From the NCBI GenBank assembly GCA_031399085.1, contig JANNOQ010000096.1, forward strand, positions 1-64,000: DNA of 64,000 nucleotides. The letters run 5' to 3'. This document shows, one piece after another, positions 33,071 through 44,683 of the stretch (its first letter is position 1; each line of letters opens with the position of its first letter). Made by a program: the position numbers and the translations under genes. This stretch comes from R-RK-3 sp031399085. GTDB lineage: Bacteria > Pseudomonadota > Alphaproteobacteria > Rhizobiales > Rhodomicrobiaceae. The notes under the pieces are model-generated. The model had not been told where the DNA came from. It saw only the letters and a list, made by a program, of their open reading frames with translations, and searched no databases.

Positions 33071-33991
33071 TCAAGACCTAAGTGCACGCATCCAGATGTA
33101 GTCACCGTACGCAATCGATGACGGATCAACTGCTTCCAGACACCCCGAAGTTTTGACTTGGTGCGGAAAAAAACCTCGCCTCGTGAAAAAATCGACCAGC
33201 TCGGAGACGTCTGTGTCAAACCTCTTTAAATGTCGAAGATCTATTTCAGTCTGCACCAGCAGCCCTTGGCTCTTTTCTATGATGTTTTGTGCGCCCCGAA
33301 GAACGTGAAGCTCGAAGCCTTCAACGTCTATCTTCAGGTAATCCAATTTGTCCACCCCGTGCTGTCCCAAGCTCATATCGAGGGTCGTTAGCGGCACCAT
33401 AGTTTGCAATTTGCCGTCTGTTAGCGATACGTGAGAGGAGCCGGAGTCACCCCGTCCAAACGCAATTCCAATTCGGCCCTCTTTATCTCCGACCGCAGCG
33501 TCGATGGCCGTAACATTGTTGAGATTGTGGTGTTTGATGTTCTTACAGAGATAGTCATACGTCCTTGGGTGTGCCTCAAAGGCAAACACTTTGCCAGAGG
33601 GACCAACGCAACAGCCTGCCTCGACTGTGTAAACTCCAATGTTCGCACCAACATCACAGAACGTTGAGCCTGGCCGAAGATTTGAGCGAACAAAATTCAG
33701 GAGATTGTTTTCGTAATCCTGCCCAACATAAGCGAACAAGCCAGTGAAGTTGTGGCGCATCGTCGTAAACTTACGTCCGCCGGGAGAAGTGAAAACCATC
33801 TCCTTGTTGAGCAACTCTGATGCGGTCCACCATGCAAGACGACCCATCGCCTCGACCGGCGCTGATGAGAATGCATCCGTGCCTCGGAGCCATCGGATGC
33901 GCCAAGGCAGTTGTTTGATGGGCTGTGGCACAATTTGTCGAAGGGGCTTGGGGAGGAGATTCTTGAGTAACATCGGCAGCGCTTCACCCAA
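33071..33991 (-). CDS. FkbM-family SAM-dependent methyltransferase
   Basis: A 306-aa protein (ATG 33991; 33973 is also possible). Motifs: FCDVGANIGVYTVEAG (SAM-binding glycine motif, about 111-126), FAFEAHPRTYDYLCKNI (acidic ribose contact) and LKIDVEGFELHVLRGA (about 220-235), all FkbM hallmarks. FkbM enzymes methylate sugars, glycans or natural products. It is isolated, in a stretch less GC-rich than its neighbours, which hints at lateral transfer. No glycosyltransferase partner lies beside it, though the EPS locus is 15 kb away. Confidence 0.88.
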   Translation of the reverse strand: MGEALPMLLKNLLPKPLRQIVPQPIKQLPWRIRWLRGTDAFSSAPVEAMGRLAWWTASELLNKEMVFTSPGGRKFTTMRHNFTGLFAYVGQDYENNLLNFVRSNLRPGSTFCDVGANIGVYTVEAGCCVGPSGKVFAFEAHPRTYDYLCKNIKHHNLNNVTAIDAAVGDKEGRIGIAFGRGDSGSSHVSLTDGKLQTMVPLTTLDMSLGQHGVDKLDYLKIDVEGFELHVLRGAQNIIEKSQGLLVQTEIDLRHLKRFDTDVSELVDFFTRRGFFPHQVKTSGCLEAVDPSSIAYGDYIWMRALRS

Positions 33992-34126
33992 TCATTGCTT
34001 GCCTGCAAAGCGCCTAGCCAAACAGCGGTCGTAGACGGCATTCTTGAGCCGGGAACTTAGCCCAACCCAGCCGTTGCGTATACTGCAAACAAGTGTTGAG
34101 GACATCGTGATGATATTCAGACTGCT

Positions 34127-37042
<2,916 letters not shown>

Positions 37043-37247
37043 GGAGAGCCTAACAACGAACGGGCAGGCAGATTAGCAGGCCGCCCCGAAAAGGCACGGG
37101 ACGATTTGTCTCTGCCCACGGCAAATTCGACCCTTCCACCATCGCATTCAGGTGTTATTCCCTGCGAGACAATGTGTAGCGCGTTTCCCGCTGCGCCAAA
37201 CCACATCTTGTGGCTTATGCGCCGCCGGGACTGAAATTGAGGACGGC

Positions 37248-38576
37248 ATGTCGTTCAGCGACCCTACGATCGACCGCATCGAAACTTCATTCAAGGAGCT
37301 GGTTCAGGATATCAATCTAACAAGCGGAGCGACGCGAACGGGGTGGATTTTCTTCCTTGCCCTGCAAGCGTATGTCGTCCTGGCGCTGGCTGGGGTCAAC
37401 CATCGGGACCTCCTCCTCGATAGTCCTGTCACGCTGCCGCTGCTACAGGTGCAGATCCCTCTAAAGAGCTTTTTCCTTTTCACTCCCGCCATTTTCGTGC
37501 TGATTCATCTGGGAATTCTGATGCAGCATGTGATGCTCGCGCGCCAATGCCTCGAATTGCATCGGCGCGTCGCAACCTTCGAGGGCACGGGCCTATTTCG
37601 CGCCCATCGGGTCCGGATGCATCTTCACTCTTATGCGTTCACCCAGCTTATCGCCGGGCCGCAGCGGGGCGGGCTGCTTAGCTTCTTTCTCTCGCTGCTG
37701 ACATGGCTAAGTCTCGGCATTCTGCCGGTCCTCCTGTTGCTCGGCTTTCAAACCGCGTATCTGCCCAATCACGATCTGGAAGCGACGTGGGCGCACCGGG
37801 TCTATCTCGTCCTCGACATCATCTTACTGGCGATCTTTGCCGTTTTCATGCGCTATCCCACGCTTGGCTTTGTTGGCGGCTTCGGTCGCACGATCGTCGA
37901 CCGGCCCTTCAGCTTTCTGATCAGCTTCATTTTTGGGGTCGCCGCAATGTTCTTCTCGCTCAGCGTGGCGACGATCCCGGATGAGCAAATGGACCGGGTG
38001 ATGACGGCGCTGATGCCCGCCAATCTGCCGGGTGAGAACGCCGGAGGCGGTCAGCCGCGACAGGCGTTTTTGCCGACGGCGATTGTCTTTGAAGGCGCCG
38101 TTGATCCGCTTTCCGGCCGTCCCGCCGGCTTTTTCAGCCGCAATCTTGTCGTAACCGACGCCGATCTCATTGGGGACGCCGCGCTCGACTCAGCCAAGGC
38201 GAGCATCAATCTGCGCCGCCGCGATTTGCGTTATGCAACGCTCGACCGCTCCAACATGCGGCAAGCGGATCTGACGGGCGCGCTGCTCAATCGGGCGAGC
38301 CTGCGCGAGGTCAATCTGATTGGAGTAAAGGCGGAAAAGGCCATTTTCAGAGGCGCCGATCTTTGGCGAGCGCAATTCATTCCGGCGTCTGGCGGGGAGC
38401 CGCCTGTGCGCGGGATCAATCTTCGCGGGGCCGATCTGCGCAATGCCAATCTCGTCGAGGCCAATCTGCAGGGCGCCGAGCTGCAGGGCGCGTTGCTGGA
38501 AGCGGCCGATTTGCGCGGCGCGCAGATGGATGTCGAGGATGTCGCGGAGGCCACGCGGCAGGGCGGGAAGTTTTAG
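37248..38576 (+). CDS. Pentapeptide-repeat membrane protein
   Basis: A 442-aa protein from ATG 37248 with a GAGG site 7 nt upstream. Five hydrophobic segments lie in the first 260 residues (for example FFLALQAYVVLALAGV, FFLFTPAIFVLIHLGI, LLSFFLSLLTWLSLGILPVL, YLVLDIILLAIFAVFM, SFLISFIFGVAAMFFSL). From about residue 310 to the end are A(D/N)Lxx repeats such as ADLRNANLVEANLQGAELQG, predicted to form a right-handed beta helix in the cytoplasm or periplasm. Function unknown; it could scaffold or sense at the membrane. It is convergent with the vWA protein gene. Confidence 0.82.
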   Translation: MSFSDPTIDRIETSFKELVQDINLTSGATRTGWIFFLALQAYVVLALAGVNHRDLLLDSPVTLPLLQVQIPLKSFFLFTPAIFVLIHLGILMQHVMLARQCLELHRRVATFEGTGLFRAHRVRMHLHSYAFTQLIAGPQRGGLLSFFLSLLTWLSLGILPVLLLLGFQTAYLPNHDLEATWAHRVYLVLDIILLAIFAVFMRYPTLGFVGGFGRTIVDRPFSFLISFIFGVAAMFFSLSVATIPDEQMDRVMTALMPANLPGENAGGGQPRQAFLPTAIVFEGAVDPLSGRPAGFFSRNLVVTDADLIGDAALDSAKASINLRRRDLRYATLDRSNMRQADLTGALLNRASLREVNLIGVKAEKAIFRGADLWRAQFIPASGGEPPVRGINLRGADLRNANLVEANLQGAELQGALLEAADLRGAQMDVEDVAEATRQGGKF

Positions 38577-38611
38577 AGTCCGCGCCCAGAGCCGGCCGCC
38601 GCAGCACCTAC

Positions 38612-40132
38612 CTACGGCATCACGACTTCAACCTGCTTTTTATCGCCGGCATCGACCAAGAATTTCGCGGCGAACTCCTTTTCCTTATGCTGCACGCGAA
38701 CTTCATAGCTGCCCGCCGCGAGCACGTGCGAGGGAAAAGCGCCGCCGCTCTTTTTCACCAATTGGCCATCGCCGGTATAGATATTCCAGATCGTATCGGC
38801 GAGCGCCTCGCCGCCTGCCTTCTGCACCAGCCGAAAGGTGACTTTGCCGGCTTGATGGTCGATGGTCGCCTCGGTCAGCTTGCCAGGCTCGACCGTGACA
38901 TCCGACTCCATCACCGCATTGCTGTCGCCATAGGTGCTCTCGACGCGATAGGCGCCGCCATTCAGACGCATGACAACGCCGGGCTTGGCCCCACTGATCA
39001 CCTTGCGCCGGTTGCCATACTGGTCGGTTTCCTCGGAATAGACATTGAAAATCAGGGATTGCTCGGAAAATAGCGGCTGCTTGGCAAGGGTGGCGTAAAG
39101 GCGCAATCCGCCGGCATTCAAGTTAAAGACATCGTCCTGGCGTTTTTCCGGCCAAACCGTTAAGCGCTTGGTCAAGTTCGCACGGCCATAGGCGGCGTTC
39201 ACGAGATAGTCGCCGGGCGCCAGCGTAACCGTCGGGCGGGCGTCCTTGAAGCTGTGGAGCAGGCGGTAGCCGCCATCATCATGCACGCGGCCGTCATAGA
39301 TCCGCCAAATCATGCCGCCCGTGAGCGTCTGCGCATCCTTGGCCAGGATCGCCGATAGCGCGAGCGTGCCCGGCTCTTTCGATGTCGCCGCTTGTCCGCC
39401 CGGCGTGCCGACGCCTCCAACGGCCGGACTGAACGCCGGCACGGGCTTGCCGTCGGCGTCCTCGCTCGTACCAAGCGCGGCGAGTTGAAACGCCTTGCGC
39501 AAAGCGGTGCTCAGTTCGCCCTCGTTCCGCGCGGTCAGAAAGACGCCGCCGGTTTGCTCGGCCACGCAGGACAGCTCCTGCAGCTTTTCCTCGCTTTGCT
39601 CATCGAAGGCGACCACATGAATAACAGTCCTGGGGGATTTCTCCTTGATTTCGCCTGCCGCGGTGCACGGGTCGGCGTTGCAATCATCGATGCTGCCCGC
39701 AACCAAAATGATGGATTGCCCGCCTGAGGGCGTTTTCAGGAGCTCGCCGGCCTCGGTGAGCGAGGCGGCGATCGGGGAGGAGCCTTTGGGGTTCGCGGCT
39801 TCTATCGTCTTTGCATCCGCAGCCGCCGCGATGGCGCCCACCGGTTTCAGCGTCTCGACGGTGTCGCAGCTTTTGGCTTTCTGCGTGCCGAAAGCGACAA
39901 TGCCGAGATTGAGCTTGCTTGCCTGATCCTTGAGCAGCGGCGAGACCGCGCCGCGCAAGACGCTGATTTTCGGGCTTCCGCCGATGCGCGACCACATGCT
40001 GGCGGAATGATCGAGCACCAGCACCGCTTCATTCTGCGCTTGCGCCGCGCTAGCAATGCTGGCGATTGCCAGGAGTGTTATGGACAGGGTCAGCAAGCAG
40101 CGGTGGATCATGATGGATAACATTCGGATCAT
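38612..40132 (-). CDS. Exported vWA-domain protein with C-terminal beta-sandwich repeats
   Basis: A 506-aa protein with a signal peptide (LLTLSITLLAIASIASAAQA, about 13-32; ATGs at 40132, 40123 and 40111 are all possible). The von Willebrand A domain (about 35-205) keeps the MIDAS motif DHSAS (Asp41-x-Ser-x-Ser), so divalent metal-dependent ligand binding is plausible. From about 240 it carries about three tandem 85-residue modules (GDYLVNAAYGRANLTKRLTV, GGAYRVESTYGDSNAVMESD, AGSYEVRVQHKEKEFAAKFL). These are clearly related to the modules of the neighbouring 502-aa protein. Probably a periplasmic or surface-exposed adhesion or signalling partner. Confidence 0.82.
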   Translation of the reverse strand: MIRMLSIMIHRCLLTLSITLLAIASIASAAQAQNEAVLVLDHSASMWSRIGGSPKISVLRGAVSPLLKDQASKLNLGIVAFGTQKAKSCDTVETLKPVGAIAAAADAKTIEAANPKGSSPIAASLTEAGELLKTPSGGQSIILVAGSIDDCNADPCTAAGEIKEKSPRTVIHVVAFDEQSEEKLQELSCVAEQTGGVFLTARNEGELSTALRKAFQLAALGTSEDADGKPVPAFSPAVGGVGTPGGQAATSKEPGTLALSAILAKDAQTLTGGMIWRIYDGRVHDDGGYRLLHSFKDARPTVTLAPGDYLVNAAYGRANLTKRLTVWPEKRQDDVFNLNAGGLRLYATLAKQPLFSEQSLIFNVYSEETDQYGNRRKVISGAKPGVVMRLNGGAYRVESTYGDSNAVMESDVTVEPGKLTEATIDHQAGKVTFRLVQKAGGEALADTIWNIYTGDGQLVKKSGGAFPSHVLAAGSYEVRVQHKEKEFAAKFLVDAGDKKQVEVVMP

Positions 40133-40192
40133 GGGCTGGAAGATGCGGCCAACTTGCAGCGGAAATTGGGCATGAAACTTCCCGATCGCGCC

Positions 40193-41701
40193 TCACTGGG
40201 CGATGATCTCGATGATCTGCTCCTGATTTGAGGCCGCCTCGAATGTCTGCGAATAAGTCTTGGTCTCATGCTGCGCCATCGCCTGATAGCTGCCAGCCTG
40301 AAGGATGAGCGCAGGAGCGGCATCCTGCGAGATCAGCACGGTTCCGCCGCCATTATATTTTAGCGTCCATTTCACTCGGTCCATCGCCTCGCCGCCCGGT
40401 CTTGACACAAGACGCAGCTTCACATCGCTTGCCTTATGTTCGAACGCTACATCCAGCACTTCGCCCGCGGCCACATCGACCTCGCGGGTCTGGCGCGCAT
40501 TATGCCAGCCATATTGGCTCTCGATCCGGTAGCGCCCGCTTGGCAGAAAAAGGGTCGGGGAGGGCAGCGTCGACGTCAGCATCTCCTGATTTGCCGATCC
40601 ATCCTGCGCCGACAGGCTGTAAACCCGATAGAGCAGATTGCTGTCGAGCGGCGCGTTGTTGCCCGTCATCACCGATCCAAGGCGCACCCCGCCGGCATCG
40701 AGAATGAGATCCTGCGTCGTCTGCTCGCCCGCTTTGACGGTGATTTCAGCATCGACCCGGGCCATGCCGAGTACCGCGGCCACGCGGTAGCGCCCGCCGG
40801 GCAGGCTGAATTTCGGCTCGTCGAGTTTGGAGCGCACGATTTCGCGCCTACTTCCGGTTTCTCCATCCTCAAAAATCATGAAGGTCGCACCACTGAGCAC
40901 GGGGCTGTCTTCCTTCGCGCGCGCCGTTAGGGCAAGGGTGCCGCTGTTCAGCACGGCCTCGGCCCGGTTTTCCGCGCCGGCGGCGATCGTGACAGGCACG
41001 TCGATCGTTGCAAGCCCATGCTGAGCGGACAGCCGGTATTTGCCGGCGGGCACATGGAACACCGCCTGCGGCAGGCTCGATCGCCCGATTTCCCTCGATG
41101 GGTCCGTGCCGGGCTCGGCGCTGCGCAGAGTAAAAAATACGTCGTCGAGCGGAACTCCGCCTGCGACCGCCAACGCGTGGACGAGCAGCGTGCCAGCGTT
41201 CAGGGGAATGATCGAATCGACGGGTTTATCGGCTAAAACCTCGACCTGCTGGCCGTTCGTCGCCAGCCCCCAGGTGGCCTCGACGTAGTAAAGGCCCGGC
41301 TTCAAGTAGATTTTTGGCTCGCCGCCGCCGCCGCTCCACACCAGTTCCTGATCGGACTGCGATGGGCTCAGTTTGAGAACGCGCCACGAAAGCCCTTCGG
41401 CCAGCGATGCGCCCCCCGGCGCCAGCGCCGCGCGCAGCGTGACATTGTTTCCAGTTCGCAAGCCTTTGTCGGGCAGCGGCGGAACGGCGGCCTGTTTGTT
41501 CCGTCGCCTCGCCACAGGCTGCGAACGGAGCGCGCTCATCGACGGCGCATCATTATCAACGCCTGCCACGCCATGGGCAAGCGGCGAGGCCAAAGCTGGC
41601 GCGTCGCTCAGGCAAGGACCGCCGAAGCTTAGGCCAAGAAAAGCCGTCGTGAACAAAGAGGCTCTTCGAATAAAGCGCATGGGTCCAGTCGGGGGCAGCA
41701 T
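40193..41701 (-). CDS. Exported protein of tandem beta-sandwich modules, paralogous to the vWA protein's C-terminus
   Basis: A 502-aa protein from ATG 41701 (AGGTGG site upstream); 41680 is the alternative. The frame is open far upstream but overlaps the divergent nitroreductase. A signal peptide is near residues 8-38. The rest is about four or five modules of roughly 85 residues, each ending in an AG-x-L-x-L segment and containing a GxYRVxAxxGxA strand pair (KYRLSAQHGLATIDVPVTI, GRYRVAAVLGMARVDAEITV, GRYRIESQYGWHNARQTREV). The last module aligns residue for residue with that of the vWA protein, so the pair arose by duplication. No catalytic motif. It is translated just upstream of the vWA gene on the same strand (60-bp gap). 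Confidence 0.75.
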   Translation of the reverse strand: MLPPTGPMRFIRRASLFTTAFLGLSFGGPCLSDAPALASPLAHGVAGVDNDAPSMSALRSQPVARRRNKQAAVPPLPDKGLRTGNNVTLRAALAPGGASLAEGLSWRVLKLSPSQSDQELVWSGGGGEPKIYLKPGLYYVEATWGLATNGQQVEVLADKPVDSIIPLNAGTLLVHALAVAGGVPLDDVFFTLRSAEPGTDPSREIGRSSLPQAVFHVPAGKYRLSAQHGLATIDVPVTIAAGAENRAEAVLNSGTLALTARAKEDSPVLSGATFMIFEDGETGSRREIVRSKLDEPKFSLPGGRYRVAAVLGMARVDAEITVKAGEQTTQDLILDAGGVRLGSVMTGNNAPLDSNLLYRVYSLSAQDGSANQEMLTSTLPSPTLFLPSGRYRIESQYGWHNARQTREVDVAAGEVLDVAFEHKASDVKLRLVSRPGGEAMDRVKWTLKYNGGGTVLISQDAAPALILQAGSYQAMAQHETKTYSQTFEAASNQEQIIEIIAQ

Positions 41702-41796
41702 TCTCAGCGTCCACCTTTCACAGCTTTCTCTTGCTTGTCCAGCGCCGCGTGATGAGCTATGCGGGAAGCAGTCAATTAGCCGGGAAGTTTGCAACG

Positions 41797-42432
41797 ATGG
41801 CGGCAGCGAGCAAGATTTCGACAACAAATATGCGTGTTGACGCTGCGGCGGAGGCCGAAGCGGTGCTCCGGCATCTGCGCACGCGCCGCTCCGTGTCCGC
41901 CAGCGCGCTTGTCGAGCCCGGCCCAAATCGCGACACGCTGGCGGCCATGCTGACCATCGCCGCGCGAGTGCCCGATCACAAAAAGCTCGCGCCATGGCGC
42001 TTTATCGTGCTGGCTGGAGCGGCGCGAGCCGCCTTCGGCGAGACGCTGGCGGCGATCGTGGCTGCCAATGAGCCTGAGGCTTCAGCGGCGCGGCTGGAGA
42101 CGGAACGCACCCGGTTTTCTCGCGCTCCGCTGGTGGTCGTCGTGGTGTCGTCGCCCAAGCCGCACCCCGCTTGTCCGGAATGGGAACAGGTTTTATCGGC
42201 GGGCGCTGTATGCCTGAACCTGCTTCATGCGAGCGCGGCCATGGGATACGGGGCGCAGTGGATCACCGAATGGTACGGTTTCGACGAGCAGGTTAAGGCC
42301 GCCTTCGGCCTCACCGCGATGGAGCGCTTTGCGGGCTTCATCTATATTGGCTCGGCGCGTGAGCACCCAGCCGACCGCGAACGCCCGGACCCTGCTGCGA
42401 TCACCAGTTTTCCGAAGGCGCCGTTGGCTTAG
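41797..42432 (+). CDS. Nitroreductase family protein (YdjA-like)
   Basis: A 211-aa flavoprotein from ATG 41797 (other in-frame starts at 41731, 41752, 41830). RTRRSVSA (FMN phosphate contact), AARVPDHKKLAPWRFIVLAG and GLTAMERFAGFIYIGS match YdjA-type nitroreductases, which use FMN and NAD(P)H. VPDHKKLAPWRF corresponds to the HNTQPW-like FMN motif. It is divergent from the beta-sandwich protein and shares no clear operon. The substrate is unknown. Confidence 0.85.
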   Translation: MAAASKISTTNMRVDAAAEAEAVLRHLRTRRSVSASALVEPGPNRDTLAAMLTIAARVPDHKKLAPWRFIVLAGAARAAFGETLAAIVAANEPEASAARLETERTRFSRAPLVVVVVSSPKPHPACPEWEQVLSAGAVCLNLLHASAAMGYGAQWITEWYGFDEQVKAAFGLTAMERFAGFIYIGSAREHPADRERPDPAAITSFPKAPLA

Positions 42433-42495
42433 CTGGCGGAGGCAACCGGGTGTTTTAAAAGATCAGCGCCTGATCGGAGCTTGTTCGACAAGGCT

Positions 42496-43614
42496 CTACA
42501 GCCGGATCAGATGGTTGTCCCAGCTTACGCCCGTCCAGTTGGGCGAAGCGAAAGGGCGGCTCGCTTCATTGAGCACATTGTGCTTAATCACGCGCCCCTC
42601 GCCGCTGGTGAGCACGAAGCCGCCGCCCTGGGCATCCCCGGCCAGCCCGCACCCATCGGCGAGCTGCTTTTCGCCGAGATAATGGCAGGTTTCGGAATCC
42701 CAGAACGTAATCAGCCCGCCTTTCGGCGCGGAAGCGGCGATCACCGTTCCCGAGCTGTCCGCCGCAACCGATCCGATATAGTTCTTGAGTCCGCGATGAA
42801 ACGCGTTCGGCGCCGCCCTCAGAATGGGAGGCTGTCCCCGCCGGTGGAAACCGAGGAGCGGGGGAAAATCGGCCGCCGGGCCTTCATATTGGCACCCGAA
42901 CGCGACCACGTCGCCGGACGCGACGGCCAGATGCCGGATCGAGAGCTGGTGCAGGCCGCTGTCGAGCACGTGCTTCTCGATCAGATCGCCCGTCGCCAGG
43001 TCGATATAGACGAGCGACGGCTCCATCGTCGCCAGATTGAGCGGCACGCGGCCGGTTTCCGGATCGGTCTCGATGCCACCATTGGCGACCACCAGCGTGC
43101 GCCCGTCCGAGAGCAGCGCCATGTCGTGCGGGTCGAGCCCCGCGCTCGCAAATTCGCCGATCTGCTGGTAGGCGCTGCCCGCGTCGCGCACGCCGATGAC
43201 CCCGCGCGAGGCGTTGCCGGTGAAATCGGTCTCCGTCGAATAGAGTAGCCGGCCATCGGCGGAGAACACGCCGTGACCATCGAAATGCCGGCCTTCCGAG
43301 GCTGAAAACCACAGCGGCGCGCGCGCCGGATCGCCTGAGAAGACCGCCGCGAATGTCCCCGGCCGCCTGGCAAATACGACGCAATCGCTGGTGCCGGGGC
43401 GGAAGCTCAGATCGTGTCCGCGCCCGGGCAAAACGAGACGCGAGCCGTCGCCCTCGGGTGAGAACAGCACCGCGGAAAACGATCCATCCGCCTCCCGCCG
43501 CGCGGCCGCGTAAACATCCGTTCTGGCCGGAAGCGCGAATGCCGATTCTGGCAGCAAGGCGGCTGCCCCAGCGGCGAGCACACCTTTCAACACCGTGCGC
43601 CGGCAAACCGCCAT
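42496..43614 (-). CDS. DUF1513 beta-propeller protein with Tat-type leader
   Basis: A 372-aa protein from ATG 43614 (GGAG site 7 nt upstream; TTG 43620 would also overlap the previous stop). Its leader contains CRRTVLKGVLAAGAAALL (Tat-like twin arginine and hydrophobic stretch). The body repeats strand blocks such as SDCVVFARRPGTFAAVF, DGRLLYSTETDFTG, DGRTLVVANGGIETDPETGR and HQLSIRHLAVASGD, typical of a propeller. DUF1513 proteins of unknown function recur as the last gene of imelysin/di-haem loci. Metal-site or cofactor function is unproven. Confidence 0.85.
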   Translation of the reverse strand: MAVCRRTVLKGVLAAGAAALLPESAFALPARTDVYAAARREADGSFSAVLFSPEGDGSRLVLPGRGHDLSFRPGTSDCVVFARRPGTFAAVFSGDPARAPLWFSASEGRHFDGHGVFSADGRLLYSTETDFTGNASRGVIGVRDAGSAYQQIGEFASAGLDPHDMALLSDGRTLVVANGGIETDPETGRVPLNLATMEPSLVYIDLATGDLIEKHVLDSGLHQLSIRHLAVASGDVVAFGCQYEGPAADFPPLLGFHRRGQPPILRAAPNAFHRGLKNYIGSVAADSSGTVIAASAPKGGLITFWDSETCHYLGEKQLADGCGLAGDAQGGGFVLTSGEGRVIKHNVLNEASRPFASPNWTGVSWDNHLIRL

Positions 43615-43616
43615 GC

Positions 43617-44675
43617 TCAATCTCCGTCCAGCGCATTGAACGTCATGGGCAGCTCGGCCGCTTCAACAATGGCGTTGCCGCCCGTCGCCTGGATGTTTAT
43701 CAGGCCGAACACCACCGCGTTGAGTTTCCCCCAACTCTGCTGCGCCTTTGCGATCTCGGCAATTGGCACGGCGGTGAGCCCACCGAGCGCCGTTTCGATC
43801 AAATCGAACTGATCGTTCGTCGACCGCTCGGCGCCGGTTCCTGCCTGACGCACGATTTCGGCCAGGCCGCCCTCGCGGTAAAGATCCTCGATAGCCTCGA
43901 TATCGGCTTCGATCATGGCGATGGCGTTGCCGCTGCGCCAAAAGGCGGCGCGGCGGGGCTGGGCTTCCTGCGGGCTGCCCATCAGCACGCGGTTGAGCTT
44001 CAGATTGCGGGTCTGCTCCAAGCCGGTGCGGAAGGCCTTGAACAGTTCGAGCAGCACGTCCTTGTCGTCGCGGTAGAGTTTGCCTTCGCCCGGCGCGAGC
44101 AGGTTTGCGGCAAAGCCATCATTTGCGGCCCAGTCGTTTCGGACGCCCGACGCCATTTGGGACAGATTGGCGGCGATGGACGCGGCAAAGGCGCAGACGA
44201 AATCGCGGCCCTCCGGCGCGGCAGAAAGCTTTTCGGCATCGGCGCCCCAGAACAGGGTTTCGTAGGCCGTCAGCCCCTGCAAGGCGACGCTCTTCTGGCG
44301 CAGGCTTTCCACCGTGGTGACGCTTTCATCCTTGTCGCGCAGAACAGCGGCAAGCTGCTTGTGCCCGAGGCCTTTGGGGTCAGGCCAGAACGAAAAGCGC
44401 TCATAGCGGTTTTCCGTAGCGATCGGGCCGAAGCGCATATGCTCGACACCAGCCCAAGCCAGCAACGCCTGCTTAAACGCCGCATTGAGCATCTCGCGAT
44501 CCTGCCTGGGGCCGTTACAGAAGCGACCCGTGGCCTGGCTCAATCCCTCCGTCGCGGCGGCAAGGCGCTCATAGGCGGGACGGATGTGCTGCTCGACAGC
44601 TTTCTCGCCAATCGTTCGGGCATTCACGCCGGTCGCGCAAAGCGCCAGCAGCACAAGACCGGATAGCGCGCGCAT
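43617..44675 (-). CDS. Imelysin-family protein (second copy)
   Basis: A 352-aa exported protein from ATG 44675, chosen for its signal peptide (RALSGLVLLALCATGVNA); the frame is open 35 codons further inside the upstream gene. Imelysin-type helical bundle motifs are present (AFKQALLAWAGVEHMRFGPI, LTAYETLFWGAD). The family GxHxxE metal motif reads GLTAYE here, so the His is replaced, unlike the other imelysin in the locus. It follows the di-haem gene by 8 bp and overlaps the DUF1513 gene region, so it is co-transcribed. Role: probably periplasmic iron or other metal handling. Confidence 0.86.
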   Translation of the reverse strand: MRALSGLVLLALCATGVNARTIGEKAVEQHIRPAYERLAAATEGLSQATGRFCNGPRQDREMLNAAFKQALLAWAGVEHMRFGPIATENRYERFSFWPDPKGLGHKQLAAVLRDKDESVTTVESLRQKSVALQGLTAYETLFWGADAEKLSAAPEGRDFVCAFAASIAANLSQMASGVRNDWAANDGFAANLLAPGEGKLYRDDKDVLLELFKAFRTGLEQTRNLKLNRVLMGSPQEAQPRRAAFWRSGNAIAMIEADIEAIEDLYREGGLAEIVRQAGTGAERSTNDQFDLIETALGGLTAVPIAEIAKAQQSWGKLNAVVFGLINIQATGGNAIVEAAELPMTFNALDGD

Positions 44676-44683
44676 TCGCACCC

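Noticed and set aside
37043..37247. LexA/SOS box in front of uvrA
   Set aside because: I looked for an alphaproteobacterial GTTC-N7-GTTC or CTG-N10-CAG type box and saw none convincing in the leader.
43353..44666. A 437-codon plus-strand frame
   Set aside because: Antisense to the imelysin and DUF1513 genes; no recognisable domain.
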